Part shown: positions 1-8,578 of the stretch, piece by piece
Layout of the letters: each line of letters opens with the position of its first letter
Numbering within the stretch: the first letter of the stretch is position 1
From: Burkholderiaceae bacterium
GTDB taxonomy: Bacteria > Pseudomonadota > Gammaproteobacteria > Burkholderiales > Burkholderiaceae_D
Length of the DNA stretch: 64,000 nt
NCBI GenBank assembly: GCA_030158675.1
Contig: JAOASL010000035.1
Coordinates: 17,527-81,526 of the forward strand
Reading direction: 5' to 3'
The notes under the pieces: model-generated
What the model was told of the DNA's origin: nothing
Databases searched by the model: none
What the model saw: only the letters and a program-made list of their open reading frames with translations
Position numbers and translations under genes: made by a program

Positions 1-1601
1 ACGACCACACGACCTATGGTGAAGAAGTGAAATTCGGCGGCGGCAAGGTCATCCGCGACGGCATGGGCCAGTCGCAACTGCCGCATCGCGACGTCATGGA
101 CACCGTGATTACCAACGCGGTGATCCTCGATCACTGGGGCATCGTGAAGGCCGACATCGGCATCAAGGCCGGCCGTATCGCCGCAATCGGCAAGGCGGGC
201 AACCCGGACATTCAGCCGAACGTGACGATGGCCATCGGCGGCGCCACCGAGATCATTGCCGGCGAAGGCACGATCGTGACGGCCGGTGGCATCGACACCC
301 ACATTCATTTCATCTGCCCGCAGCAGATCGAGGAAGCGCTGATGTCGGGCGTGACCACGATGATCGGCGGCGGCACCGGCCCCGCGGTCGGCACTGCGGC
401 GACCACCTGCACGCCGGGACCATGGCACATCCACTCGATGCTGGCCGCGGCCGATGCGTTTCCGATGAACCTCGGCTTCCTCGGCAAGGGCAATGTCAGT
501 CTGCCGCTGCCGCTGGAAGAACAGGTGCGTGCCGGTGCCATCGGCTTGAAGCTGCACGAAGACTGGGGTTCGACGCCGGCCGCTATCGACAACTGCCTGT
601 CAGTCGCCGACAAGATGGACGTTCAGGTCGCGATCCACACCGACACGCTGAATGAAGGCGGTTTCCTCGAGCACACGCTGGCCGCTTTCAAGGACCGTAC
701 GATCCACACCTTCCACACCGAAGGGGCCGGCGGCGGCCATGCGCCGGACATCATCGCGGCGGTCGGCCAGGGCAATGTGCTGCCCTCGTCGACCAATCCG
801 ACGCGCCCGTACACCGTGAACACGCTGGACGAGCATCTTGACATGCTGATGGTCTGCCACCATCTCGACGCAGCCATCACCGAGGACATTGCGTTCGCTG
901 AGTCGCGCATCCGCCGCGAGACCATCGCGGCCGAAGATATCCTGCACGACCTCGGTGCGATCTCGATGATGTCATCCGATTCCCAGGCGATGGGCCGTGT
1001 CGGCGAAGTGATCCTGCGAACCTGGCAGTCCGCGCACAAGATGAAAGTGCAGCGCGGCGCGCTGCCGCAAGACTCCAGCCGCAACGACAACTTCCGTGCG
1101 AAGCGCTATATCGCGAAGTACACGATCAATCCGGCAATCACGCACGGCATCTCGCATATGGTTGGCTCGATTGAAGTCGGCAAGCTGGCCGACCTGGTGA
1201 TCTGGAAGCCGGCCTTCTTTGGCGTCAAGCCGTCGATGATTCTGAAAAGCGGAATGATCGCGGCGGCGCAGATGGGCGATCCGAATGCCTCTATCCCAAC
1301 GCCGCAACCGGTGCATTACCGGATGATGTTCGGCGCCTATGGCGGCGGGCTGAGGACCTCGTTCACCTTCGTGTCGCAGGCCGCCTTCGACGCAGGCATC
1401 GCCGACACCCTGAAACTGAACAAGCCGGTCGCCGCGGTCAGGGGCATGCGTGCGCTGCGCAAGTCGGACATGATCCACAACGGCTATGCGCCGACCATGG
1501 AAGTCGATCCGGAAACCTACGAGGTGCGCGCCGACGGACTGCTGCTGACCTGTACGCCGGCGAAGGTACTGCCGCTGGCGCAGCGGTATTTCCTGTTCTG
1601 A
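1..1601 (+). CDS. ureC: urease subunit alpha, 5'-partial
   Basis: Catalytic subunit of urease (urea to ammonia and carbamate), cytoplasmic, nickel-dependent. The reading frame is open from the left edge of the window (D-H-T-T-Y-G-E-E precedes the GTG at 27), so that GTG is not the true start and about 35-40 N-terminal residues are missing. Counting from the GTG codon, nickel ligands and active-site residues are all visible: H92 and H94 in GIDTHIHF, the lysine that is carbamylated (K175, GLKLHEDW), H204, H230, the flap C277-H278 (MVCHHLD) and D318 (SSDSQAMGR). UreE, UreF and UreG follow on the same strand; ureD, ureA and ureB should lie left of the window. Confidence 0.98.
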   Translation, partial: DHTTYGEEVKFGGGKVIRDGMGQSQLPHRDVMDTVITNAVILDHWGIVKADIGIKAGRIAAIGKAGNPDIQPNVTMAIGGATEIIAGEGTIVTAGGIDTHIHFICPQQIEEALMSGVTTMIGGGTGPAVGTAATTCTPGPWHIHSMLAAADAFPMNLGFLGKGNVSLPLPLEEQVRAGAIGLKLHEDWGSTPAAIDNCLSVADKMDVQVAIHTDTLNEGGFLEHTLAAFKDRTIHTFHTEGAGGGHAPDIIAAVGQGNVLPSSTNPTRPYTVNTLDEHLDMLMVCHHLDAAITEDIAFAESRIRRETIAAEDILHDLGAISMMSSDSQAMGRVGEVILRTWQSAHKMKVQRGALPQDSSRNDNFRAKRYIAKYTINPAITHGISHMVGSIEVGKLADLVIWKPAFFGVKPSMILKSGMIAAAQMGDPNASIPTPQPVHYRMMFGAYGGGLRTSFTFVSQAAFDAGIADTLKLNKPVAAVRGMRALRKSDMIHNGYAPTMEVDPETYEVRADGLLLTCTPAKVLPLAQRYFLF

Positions 1602-1624
1602 TTTTCAACACGAAGCAAGAAGCC

Positions 1625-1648
1625 GGATCCCGGCCTGTGTCGGGATCC
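1625..1648. repeat. REP-like hairpin in the ureC-ureE gap
   Basis: Perfect 8-base inverted repeat GGATCCCG / CGGGATCC with an 8-base loop GCCTGTGT. There is no T-run after it, so it is not a canonical terminator. It has the same CCCGGCCT-type core as the hairpins at 8393 and 50279 and resembles the dispersed intergenic repeats common in Burkholderiales. It may also moderate ureC versus ureE expression. Confidence 0.6.
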
Positions 1649-1675
1649 CTGCCTGATGAACCACCCAATCCAGCA

Positions 1676-2182
1676 ATGCTCACTCTCCACACCAAAGTAA
1701 ACCAGGCAGATCGCATCGACGGCGAACTGATATTGCCTTATGAACTCCGCGAGAAAAGCCGCCTGCGCGCCACCCTCTCGTCCGGCGAGGAGGTCGCCGT
1801 GCTGACCGTGCGCGGCACCGTGCTACGCGACGGCGACCTGCTGAAAGGCAATGACAGCCGTATCGTCAAAGTGTCGGCGGCACCCGAAGCAACCTATCGT
1901 GTCGACTGCGTGTCGCCGCAGGCGCTGCTACGCTGCGCTTTCCATCTCGGCAATCGTCATACGCAGGCACAGGTCGGTGACGGCTGGCTGCGTATCCGCA
2001 GGGATCCGGTGCTGAAAGACATGCTGACGGGTCTCGGCGCGAATGTCCTCGAGGAACAGGCACCGTTCGAACCTGAGTCGGGCGCCTATGGCGGCGCTCA
2101 TCACCATCATGGCGACGCGCATCATCCGCTGGCGCCGATACCGCTGCGCCAGAAAATCCATCGTCCCGGCGACGCGCAGTGA
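1676..2182 (+). CDS. ureE: urease accessory protein UreE
   Basis: Nickel-binding metallochaperone that delivers Ni to the UreDFG-apourease complex. 168 aa if started at ATG 1676 (MLTLHTKVNQ), which matches the usual UreE start; the longer frame from 1637 would begin inside the hairpin at 1625-1648 and is rejected. The C-terminus is rich in histidine (AHHHHGDAHH, about residues 141-150), the extra Ni-storage tail seen in some UreE proteins. Its stop overlaps the start of ureF, indicating translational coupling. Confidence 0.95.
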   Translation: MLTLHTKVNQADRIDGELILPYELREKSRLRATLSSGEEVAVLTVRGTVLRDGDLLKGNDSRIVKVSAAPEATYRVDCVSPQALLRCAFHLGNRHTQAQVGDGWLRIRRDPVLKDMLTGLGANVLEEQAPFEPESGAYGGAHHHHGDAHHPLAPIPLRQKIHRPGDAQ

Positions 2183-2874
2183 GCATGAATCCGGGCACTT
2201 CAGCATCGCTGCTGCATCTGCTGCAATTGTGCAGCCCGTCGCTGCCCGTCGGCGCGTACAGCTATTCGCAAGGACTGGAAGCGGCGATGGAGCGCGGCCA
2301 TGTGCGCGACGAAGCCAGCGCGCGCGCATGGATCGTCGACATGCTCGACGAAGTCGTCGCGCGCTTCGAGGCGCCGGTGAGCTGGCGGCTGCTGCAGGCA
2401 TTTGCCGCACACGATACCGATGCTGTGAGCCACTGGACCGACCTGTTCATCGCATCGCGTGACAGCGCCGAGTTCCGCGCCGAGACCGTGCAGATGGGTT
2501 ATTCGCTCGGCAAACTGCTGCCCGAGCTGGTGCCGCAGGCGACCGCCGTGCTGGCGCTACTGGCAGCGCAACCTGAGCTGCCGTTCCCGACGGCACTCGC
2601 TGCCGCCGCCGTCGCGCTCGACGTACCGGCCGACGAGGCCTTGCTCGGCATGCTGTTCTCGTGGGCGGAGAACCAGGTACTCGCCTGCGTAAAATCCGTC
2701 CCGCTCGGACAGGTCTCCGGCCAGCGCCTGTTGCTGTCGCTGCGCCCGCAGATCGAACGCGCGGCCGACGTCGCCCGTTCACTTGCGGATGACGAGCTAT
2801 GCAACTGGTCACCCGGGCTGTCGCTGCTGTCAATGCAGCACGAAGTCCAGTACTCGCGCCTCTATCGTTCCTGA
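2179..2874 (+). CDS. ureF: urease accessory protein UreF
   Basis: All-helical accessory factor that bridges UreD and UreG and gates nickel delivery. The LLQLCSPSLPVGAYSYSQGL block near the N-terminus and the C-terminal Tyr-Arg-Ser end are typical of UreF. The GTG at 2179 overlaps the ureE stop; an ATG at 2185 (MNPGTSASLL) is an equally plausible start. About 231 aa, normal for the family. It is followed after about 30 bases by ureG. Confidence 0.95.
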   Translation: MSMNPGTSASLLHLLQLCSPSLPVGAYSYSQGLEAAMERGHVRDEASARAWIVDMLDEVVARFEAPVSWRLLQAFAAHDTDAVSHWTDLFIASRDSAEFRAETVQMGYSLGKLLPELVPQATAVLALLAAQPELPFPTALAAAAVALDVPADEALLGMLFSWAENQVLACVKSVPLGQVSGQRLLLSLRPQIERAADVARSLADDELCNWSPGLSLLSMQHEVQYSRLYRS

Positions 2875-2905
2875 AACCGTATTACTGAATTCCTGAGAGA
2901 CACAG

Positions 2906-3535
2906 ATGACTACCTCGAATCCCCTGCGCGTCGGCATCGGCGGCCCGGTCGGCTCCGGCAAGACCGCGCTGTGCGAAATGTTGTGCAAAAAAATGCGCGA
3001 TCACTATGACATGGCGGTGATCACCAACGACATCTATACCAAGGAAGACATGGAGATCTTGCTGCGCGCCGATGCGCTGCCGGCCGAACGTCTGATGGGC
3101 GTCGAGACCGGCGGCTGTCCGCACACGGCCATCCGCGAAGATGCGTCGATCAACCTCGAGGCGATCGCACGCATGAGCGCCGACTTCCCTGATCTCGACC
3201 TGATCCTGGTCGAGTCCGGCGGCGACAATCTCGCCGCCACCTTCAGCCCCGAACTGTCGGACCTGACGATCTACGTGATTGATGTCGCCGGCGGCGAGAA
3301 GATTCCGCGCAAGGGCGGTCCGGGCATCACGCGCTCGGACCTGCTAATCATCAACAAGACCGACCTCGCGCCGCATGTGGGCGCCAACCTCGACATCATG
3401 GCGACCGACGCGAAAAAGCAGCGCGGCGAGCGACCATTCGTATTCACCAACCTGCGCAAGGGCGACGGCGTGGACGAGGTGATCGCCTTCATTCGCCGGC
3501 AGGGATTGCTTGATGAGGGCAAGGTAGCGAAATAA
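2906..3535 (+). CDS. ureG: urease accessory GTPase UreG
   Basis: SIMIBI-class GTPase that powers nickel insertion into urease. 209 aa. P-loop GPVGSGKT at residues 13-20; the conserved C71-P-H73 motif that binds Ni/Zn at the dimer interface ([11 protein letters not shown]); ESGGDN switch region and NKTD guanine-specificity motif. Last gene of the urease operon; an inverted repeat follows at 3543. Confidence 0.98.
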   Translation: MTTSNPLRVGIGGPVGSGKTALCEMLCKKMRDHYDMAVITNDIYTKEDMEILLRADALPAERLMGVETGGCPHTAIREDASINLEAIARMSADFPDLDLILVESGGDNLAATFSPELSDLTIYVIDVAGGEKIPRKGGPGITRSDLLIINKTDLAPHVGANLDIMATDAKKQRGERPFVFTNLRKGDGVDEVIAFIRRQGLLDEGKVAK

Positions 3536-3542
3536 AAGCTTC

Positions 3543-3565
3543 GGGACGCCAGCTTCCGGCGTCCC
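3543..3565. terminator. bidirectional terminator-like hairpin after ureG
   Basis: Inverted repeat GGGACGCC / GGCGTCCC (8 bp) with loop AGCTTCC, sitting in the 32-base gap between two convergent genes. On the minus strand it is followed by a short T-run (GAAGCTTTTATT), so it fits best as the terminator of the gene at 3568-4368. It probably also serves ureG. Confidence 0.6.
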
Positions 3566-3567
3566 AC

Positions 3568-4368
3568 TCAATTCGGCACATATTCCTGCCGCAATGCCTG
3601 CAGCCCCTCGAGCATGCGCAGGTACGCGCGTTCGACCAGCTCGGGTGCGCCCTTCACGCCGAGTTCGATCTGCCGCCGCCGACCTTCGGCAGCGACGCTC
3701 GGCAAGCTGAACACTTTCACGCCGCCGAACTCCGCCTCCAATGCTTCCATCAGCGGCGTCAGCGTCGACTCAATACCGTCGTAGACGATCACGGCTTTTT
3801 CAAGATGCGGCACCGAATGGAACAGGTGCGAATGATGGGTGTCCAGCGCCCAGGCCATCATCGGCGCGGCCATGACCGGAAAGCCGGGCACGAAGTACAC
3901 AGCGCCGCCCTGCGCGCTGCGCACCGAGAATCCGGGGATCCGGTTGAATGGGTTCGGGATGATCGCCGAACTGACAGGGAACTCGCCCATTTTCAACCGG
4001 TGCAGGTTCTCCGCCGAACTCAGGTCGGCCTTCGCCGAATCCCCTTCGGCCATCTCGACGATTCGCTGCTGTATCAGCAGCTTCGCTTCCGGATGCAGCA
4101 CGAGCGGCTGGCCGAGCGCGGCCGCAGCGCACTGCCGCGTGTGGTCGTCCGGCGTCGCACCAATGCCGCCGCAGGAAAAGACGATGTCGCCGCTGTCGAG
4201 CGAACGCTTCAGCGTGGCCGTGATGCGCTGCGGATCGTCACCGATATATTCGGCCCAGTCGAGCGACAGTCCGCGCTCGCCAAGCAACTCGATGATTTTT
4301 GCCAGATGCTTGTCGCTGCGACGGCCAGAGAGGATCTCGTCGCCAATGATGATGATGCCGAATGCCAT
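3568..4368 (-). CDS. molybdopterin-binding / CinA N-terminal-like protein
   Basis: 266 aa protein of the MoaB/Mog fold family (COG1058 type, related to the N-terminal half of CinA). The start MAFGIIIIGDEILSG gives the normal N-terminus of this fold; a longer in-frame extension would run through the gene at 4377 and is rejected. Visible signatures are GDEILSGR near residue 8 and SCGGIGATPDDHT near residue 70, the nucleotide/molybdopterin loop. There is no C-terminal CinA amidase domain. The substrate is unknown; a pyrophosphatase or nucleotide-utilising role is possible. It lies just downstream of the EI24 gene, with 8 bases between them. Confidence 0.85.
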   Translation of the reverse strand: MAFGIIIIGDEILSGRRSDKHLAKIIELLGERGLSLDWAEYIGDDPQRITATLKRSLDSGDIVFSCGGIGATPDDHTRQCAAAALGQPLVLHPEAKLLIQQRIVEMAEGDSAKADLSSAENLHRLKMGEFPVSSAIIPNPFNRIPGFSVRSAQGGAVYFVPGFPVMAAPMMAWALDTHHSHLFHSVPHLEKAVIVYDGIESTLTPLMEALEAEFGGVKVFSLPSVAAEGRRRQIELGVKGAPELVERAYLRMLEGLQALRQEYVPN

Positions 4369-4376
4369 GGATGCTC

Positions 4377-5225
4377 TCAGTGATTGTTCGGTGGAAAATC
4401 GACGACCGACCCCGGGTCGGCCGCAGACAGCGGAACGCTGCGCAGACGCGCGAGCGCCTCGAGACAGTAATATTGAAACCAGAGCCCGCTGAATATGAAA
4501 ACCAGCAGGTAAAGCCAGATCGCCACAGTGGCCAGCACCGGGAAGAAAATCACGGACACGACACCGCCCAGCCACAGCAGCCCGGGAGCCGCGCCCAGGC
4601 TGCCGGTGGCAATACCGATCGCCAGCAGCGGCCAGCGCTCGCGCAGCAGGATCGCACGGCGCTCGTCTGCGTCCGCATAGTCTGCCAGCGCGTCATAGCT
4701 CATCACACGGCTGGCCAGCCAGCCCCACAGCACCGGCTGCACGAACAGCGCAAACAGCGGCACCAGGTTCAGCGGCAAGGTCAGCAACCAGACCCCGATG
4801 AAAACGACAAATGCCGTCAGCGACACCCACAGACTGCCGGCCAGCGAGCCACCATGACGCGGCTGCAGCTGCGGATAATAGCGCTGCCCGACATGGCGTG
4901 CGATCGCCGGCATCGCAAAAGAACCGACCAGCACCAGCGCGGTGACGATCATGAATGGCAGCAGCAGCCACATCGCCAGCAGTGGCACCAGCAGCGAGCG
5001 CACGGCCGACAGGCCGATCGAATCAAGCATTGCGCCGGCCGAGCGAAACAGGTTGTACTCCGCAAACCAGGCATGCAGCTGGTCGATCAGGGGCTGCAAT
5101 CCAAACCATAGCGCAGTGCCCCACAGGACGATCGCGATGACGAACGGCAGCACGGTCAGCAGCAGCATGCGCGGGTGCAGCTGGGAAATCAGCGCGCGAT
5201 AAAAGGAGGTAGCCAGTGAGATCAT
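4377..5225 (-). CDS. EI24 / CysZ-like multi-pass membrane protein
   Basis: 282 aa from ATG at 5225 (MISLATSFYRALISQ). It has several long hydrophobic segments (around residues 25-45, 75-110, 145-185 and 225-265) and the overall pattern of the EI24 family, which includes the sulfate transporter CysZ. The function in beta-proteobacteria is not established. The frame stays open far upstream (to 5783) but that part overlaps the FKBP gene on the other strand and is not coding. Likely co-transcribed with the MoaB-like gene. Confidence 0.8.
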   Translation of the reverse strand: MISLATSFYRALISQLHPRMLLLTVLPFVIAIVLWGTALWFGLQPLIDQLHAWFAEYNLFRSAGAMLDSIGLSAVRSLLVPLLAMWLLLPFMIVTALVLVGSFAMPAIARHVGQRYYPQLQPRHGGSLAGSLWVSLTAFVVFIGVWLLTLPLNLVPLFALFVQPVLWGWLASRVMSYDALADYADADERRAILLRERWPLLAIGIATGSLGAAPGLLWLGGVVSVIFFPVLATVAIWLYLLVFIFSGLWFQYYCLEALARLRSVPLSAADPGSVVDFPPNNH

Positions 5226-5354
5226 GAGAATTCCGGTGTATGCCGGATTATAGGGAAGGTCAGCGCGGCCGGCACCGCCGGGGCATGTCAGCGGCGGTGG
5301 GCAATCGCGGGCGGCTGCTAGAATATTGGGTTCATCAATCAGCAAGGAAACACC

Positions 5355-5711
5355 ATGTCCATGACCATGACCTCGACCGGCTTGCAATACGAAGACCTGA
5401 CGGTCGGCGGCGGCGAAGAGGCACGCGCCGGCAACCATGTCAGCGTGCATTACACCGGATGGCTGCAGAACCCGGACGGCAGCCAGGGCGCGAAGTTCGA
5501 TTCCAGCGTCGACCGCAATGAAGCGTTTGAATTTCCACTCGGCGCAGGTCACGTGATCCAGGGCTGGGACCAGGGCGTGCAGGGCATGAAGGTCGGCGGC
5601 AAGCGGCGGCTGGTGATTCCGTCGGCGCTCGGCTACGGCGCACGCGGCGCGGGCGGCGTGATCCCGCCGAATGCGACGCTGATCTTCGACGTTGAACTGC
5701 TCGGCGTCTGA
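5355..5711 (+). CDS. FKBP-type peptidyl-prolyl cis-trans isomerase
   Basis: 118 aa single-domain FKBP that isomerises Xaa-Pro bonds, probably cytoplasmic because no signal peptide is seen. The core includes VSVHYTGWL, KFDSSVDRNEAFEFPLG, GHVIQGWDQGVQGMKVG, the YGARGAGGVIPPNA flap and the terminal FDVELLGV. The preceding 100 bases contain an AAGGAA Shine-Dalgarno and a TAGAAT box at 5319 as a possible -10. Transcribed divergently from the EI24 gene. Confidence 0.95.
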   Translation: MSMTMTSTGLQYEDLTVGGGEEARAGNHVSVHYTGWLQNPDGSQGAKFDSSVDRNEAFEFPLGAGHVIQGWDQGVQGMKVGGKRRLVIPSALGYGARGAGGVIPPNATLIFDVELLGV

Positions 5712-5729
5712 CGAGTTCTTGAATAGTCT

Positions 5730-5763
5730 CCGGCAGCAGCCCCTGCGGGGTGCGTGCTGCCGG
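5730..5763 (+). terminator. hairpin downstream of the FKBP gene
   Basis: Outer arms CCGGCAGCA / TGCTGCCGG (9 bp) enclose an inner CCCC-TGC-GGGG hairpin, 19 bases after the FKBP stop. No clear T-run follows. A second hairpin AAACGCCG / CGGCGTTT at 5782-5804 faces the convergent gene that stops at 5816, so the two together probably separate convergent transcription. Confidence 0.5.
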
Positions 5764-5781
5764 CGTGTACGGCAGGTCCGC

Positions 5782-5804
5782 AAACGCCGTCGGTAGCGGC
5801 GTTT
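5782..5804 (-). terminator. hairpin downstream of the PHA-system gene
   Basis: Perfect 8-bp arms AAACGCCG / CGGCGTTT with a 7-base loop, 12 bases beyond the stop of the minus-strand gene at 5816-6112. The T residues at the end of the stem could act as a short U-tract. Confidence 0.45.
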
Positions 5805-5815
5805 CCTCCACCCCG

Positions 5816-6112
5816 CTAAGCTTGCCGCGTGGCGTCCGCCGAAAACAGCTTGTGCATGTTGCGCCCGACCTGTTCCTCAACCTTCTTGCGGAAGCCCTTC
5901 AGCATGAATCCCAGCGTCACGTCGAGCTGAGCGCGCCCCTCGGTCAGGGCCAGCGTACCGGACACGCCGCTGCGCTTGAAATTCAGCACATCCCCTTCCC
6001 ACACATAACCGATTTCATAATCGGTCTTCATCTGTTCGGCAACCTGTTGCGCAACTTCGCGCGCCTGCTCCATGGTCAGCGTATGGTTCTCGACCAGCGT
6101 GATGTCGGACAT
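5816..6112 (-). CDS. polyhydroxyalkanoic acid system family protein
   Basis: 98 aa from MSDITLVENHTL. It resembles the small proteins annotated as 'polyhydroxyalkanoic acid system protein' (PHA_gran_rgn, from memory): an N-terminal helix with MEQAREVAQQVAEQM, then a beta-rich stretch and LGFMLKGFRKKVEEQVGRNM near the C-terminus. The molecular role is not established; association with PHA granules is inferred in the family. The PHB depolymerase at 14305 shows that this genome does handle PHB. The gene lies 10 bases after a hydroxyacid dehydrogenase. Confidence 0.7.
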   Translation of the reverse strand: MSDITLVENHTLTMEQAREVAQQVAEQMKTDYEIGYVWEGDVLNFKRSGVSGTLALTEGRAQLDVTLGFMLKGFRKKVEEQVGRNMHKLFSADATRQA

Positions 6113-6122
6113 GCAGCTTTCC

Positions 6123-7103
6123 TCAGAACGCGATGACAGTGGGATTGAGCAAGTGCGGCGGACGATGACCCGACAGCGCTGCAATCAGATTGTCGGCGGC
6201 ACAGATCGCCATTGCCACTCGTGTCGGCCGCGAGCCGCTGCCGATGTGCGGAGTCAGCGCGACATTGTCGAGTCCGAGGAAACCGGGGTTCAGCGCCGGT
6301 TCATTCTCGAACACATCCAGACCTGCGGCGGCGATCGTGCCCTTCGTCAGCGCCTCAATCAGTGCCGCGTCATCGACGATGCCACCGCGTGCGATATTGG
6401 TCAGCGTCGCGGTCGACTTCATCAGCGAGAGTTCGCGCGTGCCGATCGTGTGATGCGTGTCAGCCGAATAGGGCAGCACCAGCACCACATGGTCGGCGCT
6501 ACGCAGCAGCGCATCGCGCTCCAGGTAGTGCGCATGGTTGGCGTGCGCTTCCAGCTCGGGAGACAGACGTGAGCGGTTGTTGTATACCACCTTCATGTTG
6601 AAACCGATCGAGCGACGCGCAATCGCCTGGCCAATACGACCCATGCCGATGATGCCCAGCGTCGCGCCATGCACGTCGGCGCCGAGGAAGCTGTCGAAGC
6701 GCCATTTGTCCCACTGGCCGGCGCGAATGTAGCGCTCACCCTCAGTGACGCGACGAGCGGCGGCCATCATCAGCGCCCAGCCAAAGTCGGCCGTGGTCTC
6801 GTTAAGCACGTCAGGCGTGTTGGTGACCATCACGCCGGCGGCGGTCGCTGCCGGCACGTCAATGTTGTTGTAGCCGACCGCGATATTGCAGACGGCCTTC
6901 AGCTCGTGCACCGTGGCGAACACGTCGGCGGAAAAACGGTCAGCCGGGTTGGCCAACACACCCTGCTTGCCCTGCAGCCGGCGCCTGAACTCGTCCGGGC
7001 CCCAGCTCTCGTCCTGCTGGTTGGACTCGACATCAAAGTGCTGCTGCAGCAGCTCGATCGCTTCCGGGAAGGTGGCGCGCGAGACGAGGATCTTCTGTTT
7101 CAT
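6123..7103 (-). CDS. D-2-hydroxyacid dehydrogenase (glyoxylate/hydroxypyruvate reductase type)
   Basis: 326 aa NAD(P)-dependent D-isomer 2-hydroxyacid dehydrogenase; GhrB-like glyoxylate/hydroxypyruvate or 2-ketogluconate reductase is the closest match by pattern. Rossmann motif GIIGMGRIG at 150-158; catalytic triad R239 (NIARGGIVDD), E268 (DVFENEP) and H286 (TPHIGSG). No ACT domain, so not SerA. Upstream by 4 bases is the LUD-domain gene, suggesting one unit for small hydroxyacid metabolism. Confidence 0.9.
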   Translation of the reverse strand: MKQKILVSRATFPEAIELLQQHFDVESNQQDESWGPDEFRRRLQGKQGVLANPADRFSADVFATVHELKAVCNIAVGYNNIDVPAATAAGVMVTNTPDVLNETTADFGWALMMAAARRVTEGERYIRAGQWDKWRFDSFLGADVHGATLGIIGMGRIGQAIARRSIGFNMKVVYNNRSRLSPELEAHANHAHYLERDALLRSADHVVLVLPYSADTHHTIGTRELSLMKSTATLTNIARGGIVDDAALIEALTKGTIAAAGLDVFENEPALNPGFLGLDNVALTPHIGSGSRPTRVAMAICAADNLIAALSGHRPPHLLNPTVIAF

Positions 7104-7107
7104 CGAT

Positions 7108-7770
7108 TCACGCTCCGGCCACCAGGATCACATGCACGCGATACGGGCCGTGCGCACCGAGCACGATGGTCTGCTCGATATCGCCGGTGCGCGACGGACC
7201 GGAGATGAAATTGGTCGCGCGCGGCAGCTCGCCGCGCTCTTTTTGGGCCAGTGCGAATGCATCCTCGATCGAACCGACGACGCGGGATTCGGGCACGATC
7301 GCGACATGCGTTTCCGGCAACAATGCCGCCGACGAAAAGGTGTCGGGCCCCGACAGCAGCATCAGCGTGCCGGTCTCGGCGACAGCGCAAAAGCAGCCGG
7401 TAACGCCGACCAGATCTTCGTTGACAGGCTTGCGGAATTCGACGGCGATGCCGGCCTGCTGCCACGGCAGCCCATCCAGAGTGCGCCAGGCAATCGCCTG
7501 CTTCGGCACGCCAAGGCCGGACAGGTAGCGGTCAACCGCGGCCGGCACCTGTTCCAGAGAGTCGACCCGGTCAAGCGTCTGGGAAGTCCGTTCGGCCTGC
7601 TGACGAAAGCGCGCGACCAGGTCGGCGCCCAGGTCCGGACGGGGACCGGGCTCATGGCTGGCAAGGTATTGCTGCACCTGGTCGAGCTCGGCCTGGGTCG
7701 GCTGTTCGGGACGGTTCTGGGCTTGGCGAATGCGGCTGAAAATCGCGGCGCGGGCGGCGGAAGTATCCAT
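7108..7770 (-). CDS. LUD-domain protein, LutC-like
   Basis: 220 aa LutC/YkgG family protein, the small subunit of the three-part L-lactate dehydrogenase LutABC. The family signature ISGPSRTGDIEQTIVLGAHG is present near residues 180-200, with the usual ETGTLML block before it. LutA and LutB are not adjacent; the partner here is a hydroxyacid dehydrogenase 4 bases downstream, so the substrate could be another 2-hydroxyacid. The standalone context leaves the function open. Confidence 0.85.
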   Translation of the reverse strand: MDTSAARAAIFSRIRQAQNRPEQPTQAELDQVQQYLASHEPGPRPDLGADLVARFRQQAERTSQTLDRVDSLEQVPAAVDRYLSGLGVPKQAIAWRTLDGLPWQQAGIAVEFRKPVNEDLVGVTGCFCAVAETGTLMLLSGPDTFSSAALLPETHVAIVPESRVVGSIEDAFALAQKERGELPRATNFISGPSRTGDIEQTIVLGAHGPYRVHVILVAGA

Positions 7771-8033
7771 GGTCTCCTCGGAAATCGGTGCGCAGATTCT
7801 AGCGCAGCTGGCATAGCCGGCCGCATTTCGGACTCAGGCACGGGCGTGATTTGATTTCAGGCGGATAGTGCAAATAATTCAAGACAGGCATCTTGCAGAG
7901 GGCTGTCCTATCGACTCACGCGACTTATTAGCATATTCAAAAATCATCTAAGACGGGTTTGTTGACCGGCATTCTTTGCCTTAAAATACAAGGCTTTGCG
8001 AATCCCGTTTCAAGAACAGATAGGACTGGCCTC
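7771..8033. promoter_or_regulatory. divergent intergenic region before the ferredoxin gene
   Basis: 263 bases between divergent lutC-like and ferredoxin genes. It is more AT-rich from about 7850. TTGACC at 7962 and TAAAAT at 7982 resemble -35 and -10 boxes, but the 14-base spacing is short. No gene or RNA was recognised. Confidence 0.35.
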
Positions 8034-8357
8034 ATGACCCACGTTGTTACCGAATCCTGCATCCGCTGCCGTTATACGGATTGCGTCGATGTCTGCCCGG
8101 TGGACTGCTTCCGCGAAGGCCCGAACTTCCTCACGATCGATCCGGACGAGTGCATCGACTGCGCAGTGTGCGTCGCCGAATGCCCGGTCAATGCCATCTA
8201 TGCCGAGGAAGACGTGCCGGCAGATCAGCAACCGTTCATCAAGCTGAACGTCGAACTGGCGCGCAAATGGCCGTCGATCACCAAGTCGAAAGAAGCGCTC
8301 GCCGACGCCGAACAATGGAAAGATACCAAGGACAAGCTGCAATTCCTGCAGCGCTGA
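8034..8357 (+). CDS. fdxA: 7Fe ferredoxin, FdxA type
   Basis: 107 aa low-potential electron carrier with one [3Fe-4S] and one [4Fe-4S] cluster, of the Azotobacter FdI / Pseudomonas FdxA class. ATG 8034 ([12 protein letters not shown]) is the family start. C9, C17 and C50 fit the 3Fe cluster, C21, C40, C43 and C46 the 4Fe cluster; C12 and C25 are the usual extra cysteines. A ferredoxin-NADP reductase starts 221 bases downstream on the same strand and is the natural redox partner. Confidence 0.95.
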   Translation: MTHVVTESCIRCRYTDCVDVCPVDCFREGPNFLTIDPDECIDCAVCVAECPVNAIYAEEDVPADQQPFIKLNVELARKWPSITKSKEALADAEQWKDTKDKLQFLQR

Positions 8358-8358
8358 T

Positions 8359-8416
8359 CGTCGGGCGCCCGACGCCGCGATCACAGGACACCTGACCCCG
8401 GCACCTGCCGGGGTCA
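8359..8416. terminator. two tandem palindromes after the ferredoxin gene
   Basis: A perfect 16-base palindrome CGTCGGGC/GCCCGACG at 8359-8374 begins right after the ferredoxin stop. A second inverted repeat, TGACCCCGGCA / TGCCGGGGTCA, occupies 8393-8416 with perfect 11-bp arms. Neither has a T-run. The second shares the CCCCGGC core with the hairpins at 50279 and 1625, so it may be a REP-type repeat that also blocks read-through. Confidence 0.55.
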
Positions 8417-8418
8417 CT

Positions 8419-8577
8419 GCTTCAAGCAAGACCGCTTCAGGCAAGACGGAAGTGCGAATGTGGCAAGTTCGAAGCACCCGTTAAAAACGCCTGTTGTCAG
8501 AGCCTGTCCTTGTCGCATGACGCAGCCACCGACCGGCAAGATGCCCTTACCCGCTGAACCGCTTACCCGCTGAACCG
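8419..8577 (+). repeat. two short tandem duplications before the reductase gene
   Basis: GCTTCAAGCAAGACC at 8419-8433 is followed directly by GCTTCAGGCAAGACG at 8434-8448 (13 of 15 identical). CTTACCCGCTGAACCG occurs twice in perfect tandem at 8546-8561 and 8562-8577, ending one base before the ATG of the reductase. The second pair fills the ribosome-binding region, and no purine-rich Shine-Dalgarno is visible there. Confidence 0.8.
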
Positions 8578-8578
8578 A

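Noticed and set aside
4362..5111. Plus-strand frame opposite the EI24 gene
   Set aside because: Gln/Arg/His-rich antisense composition, no recognisable domain.
6707..6716. TGTCCCACTG, matching the candidate att repeat
   Set aside because: Lies inside the hydroxyacid dehydrogenase gene; treated as chance, and used as a warning about the att call.
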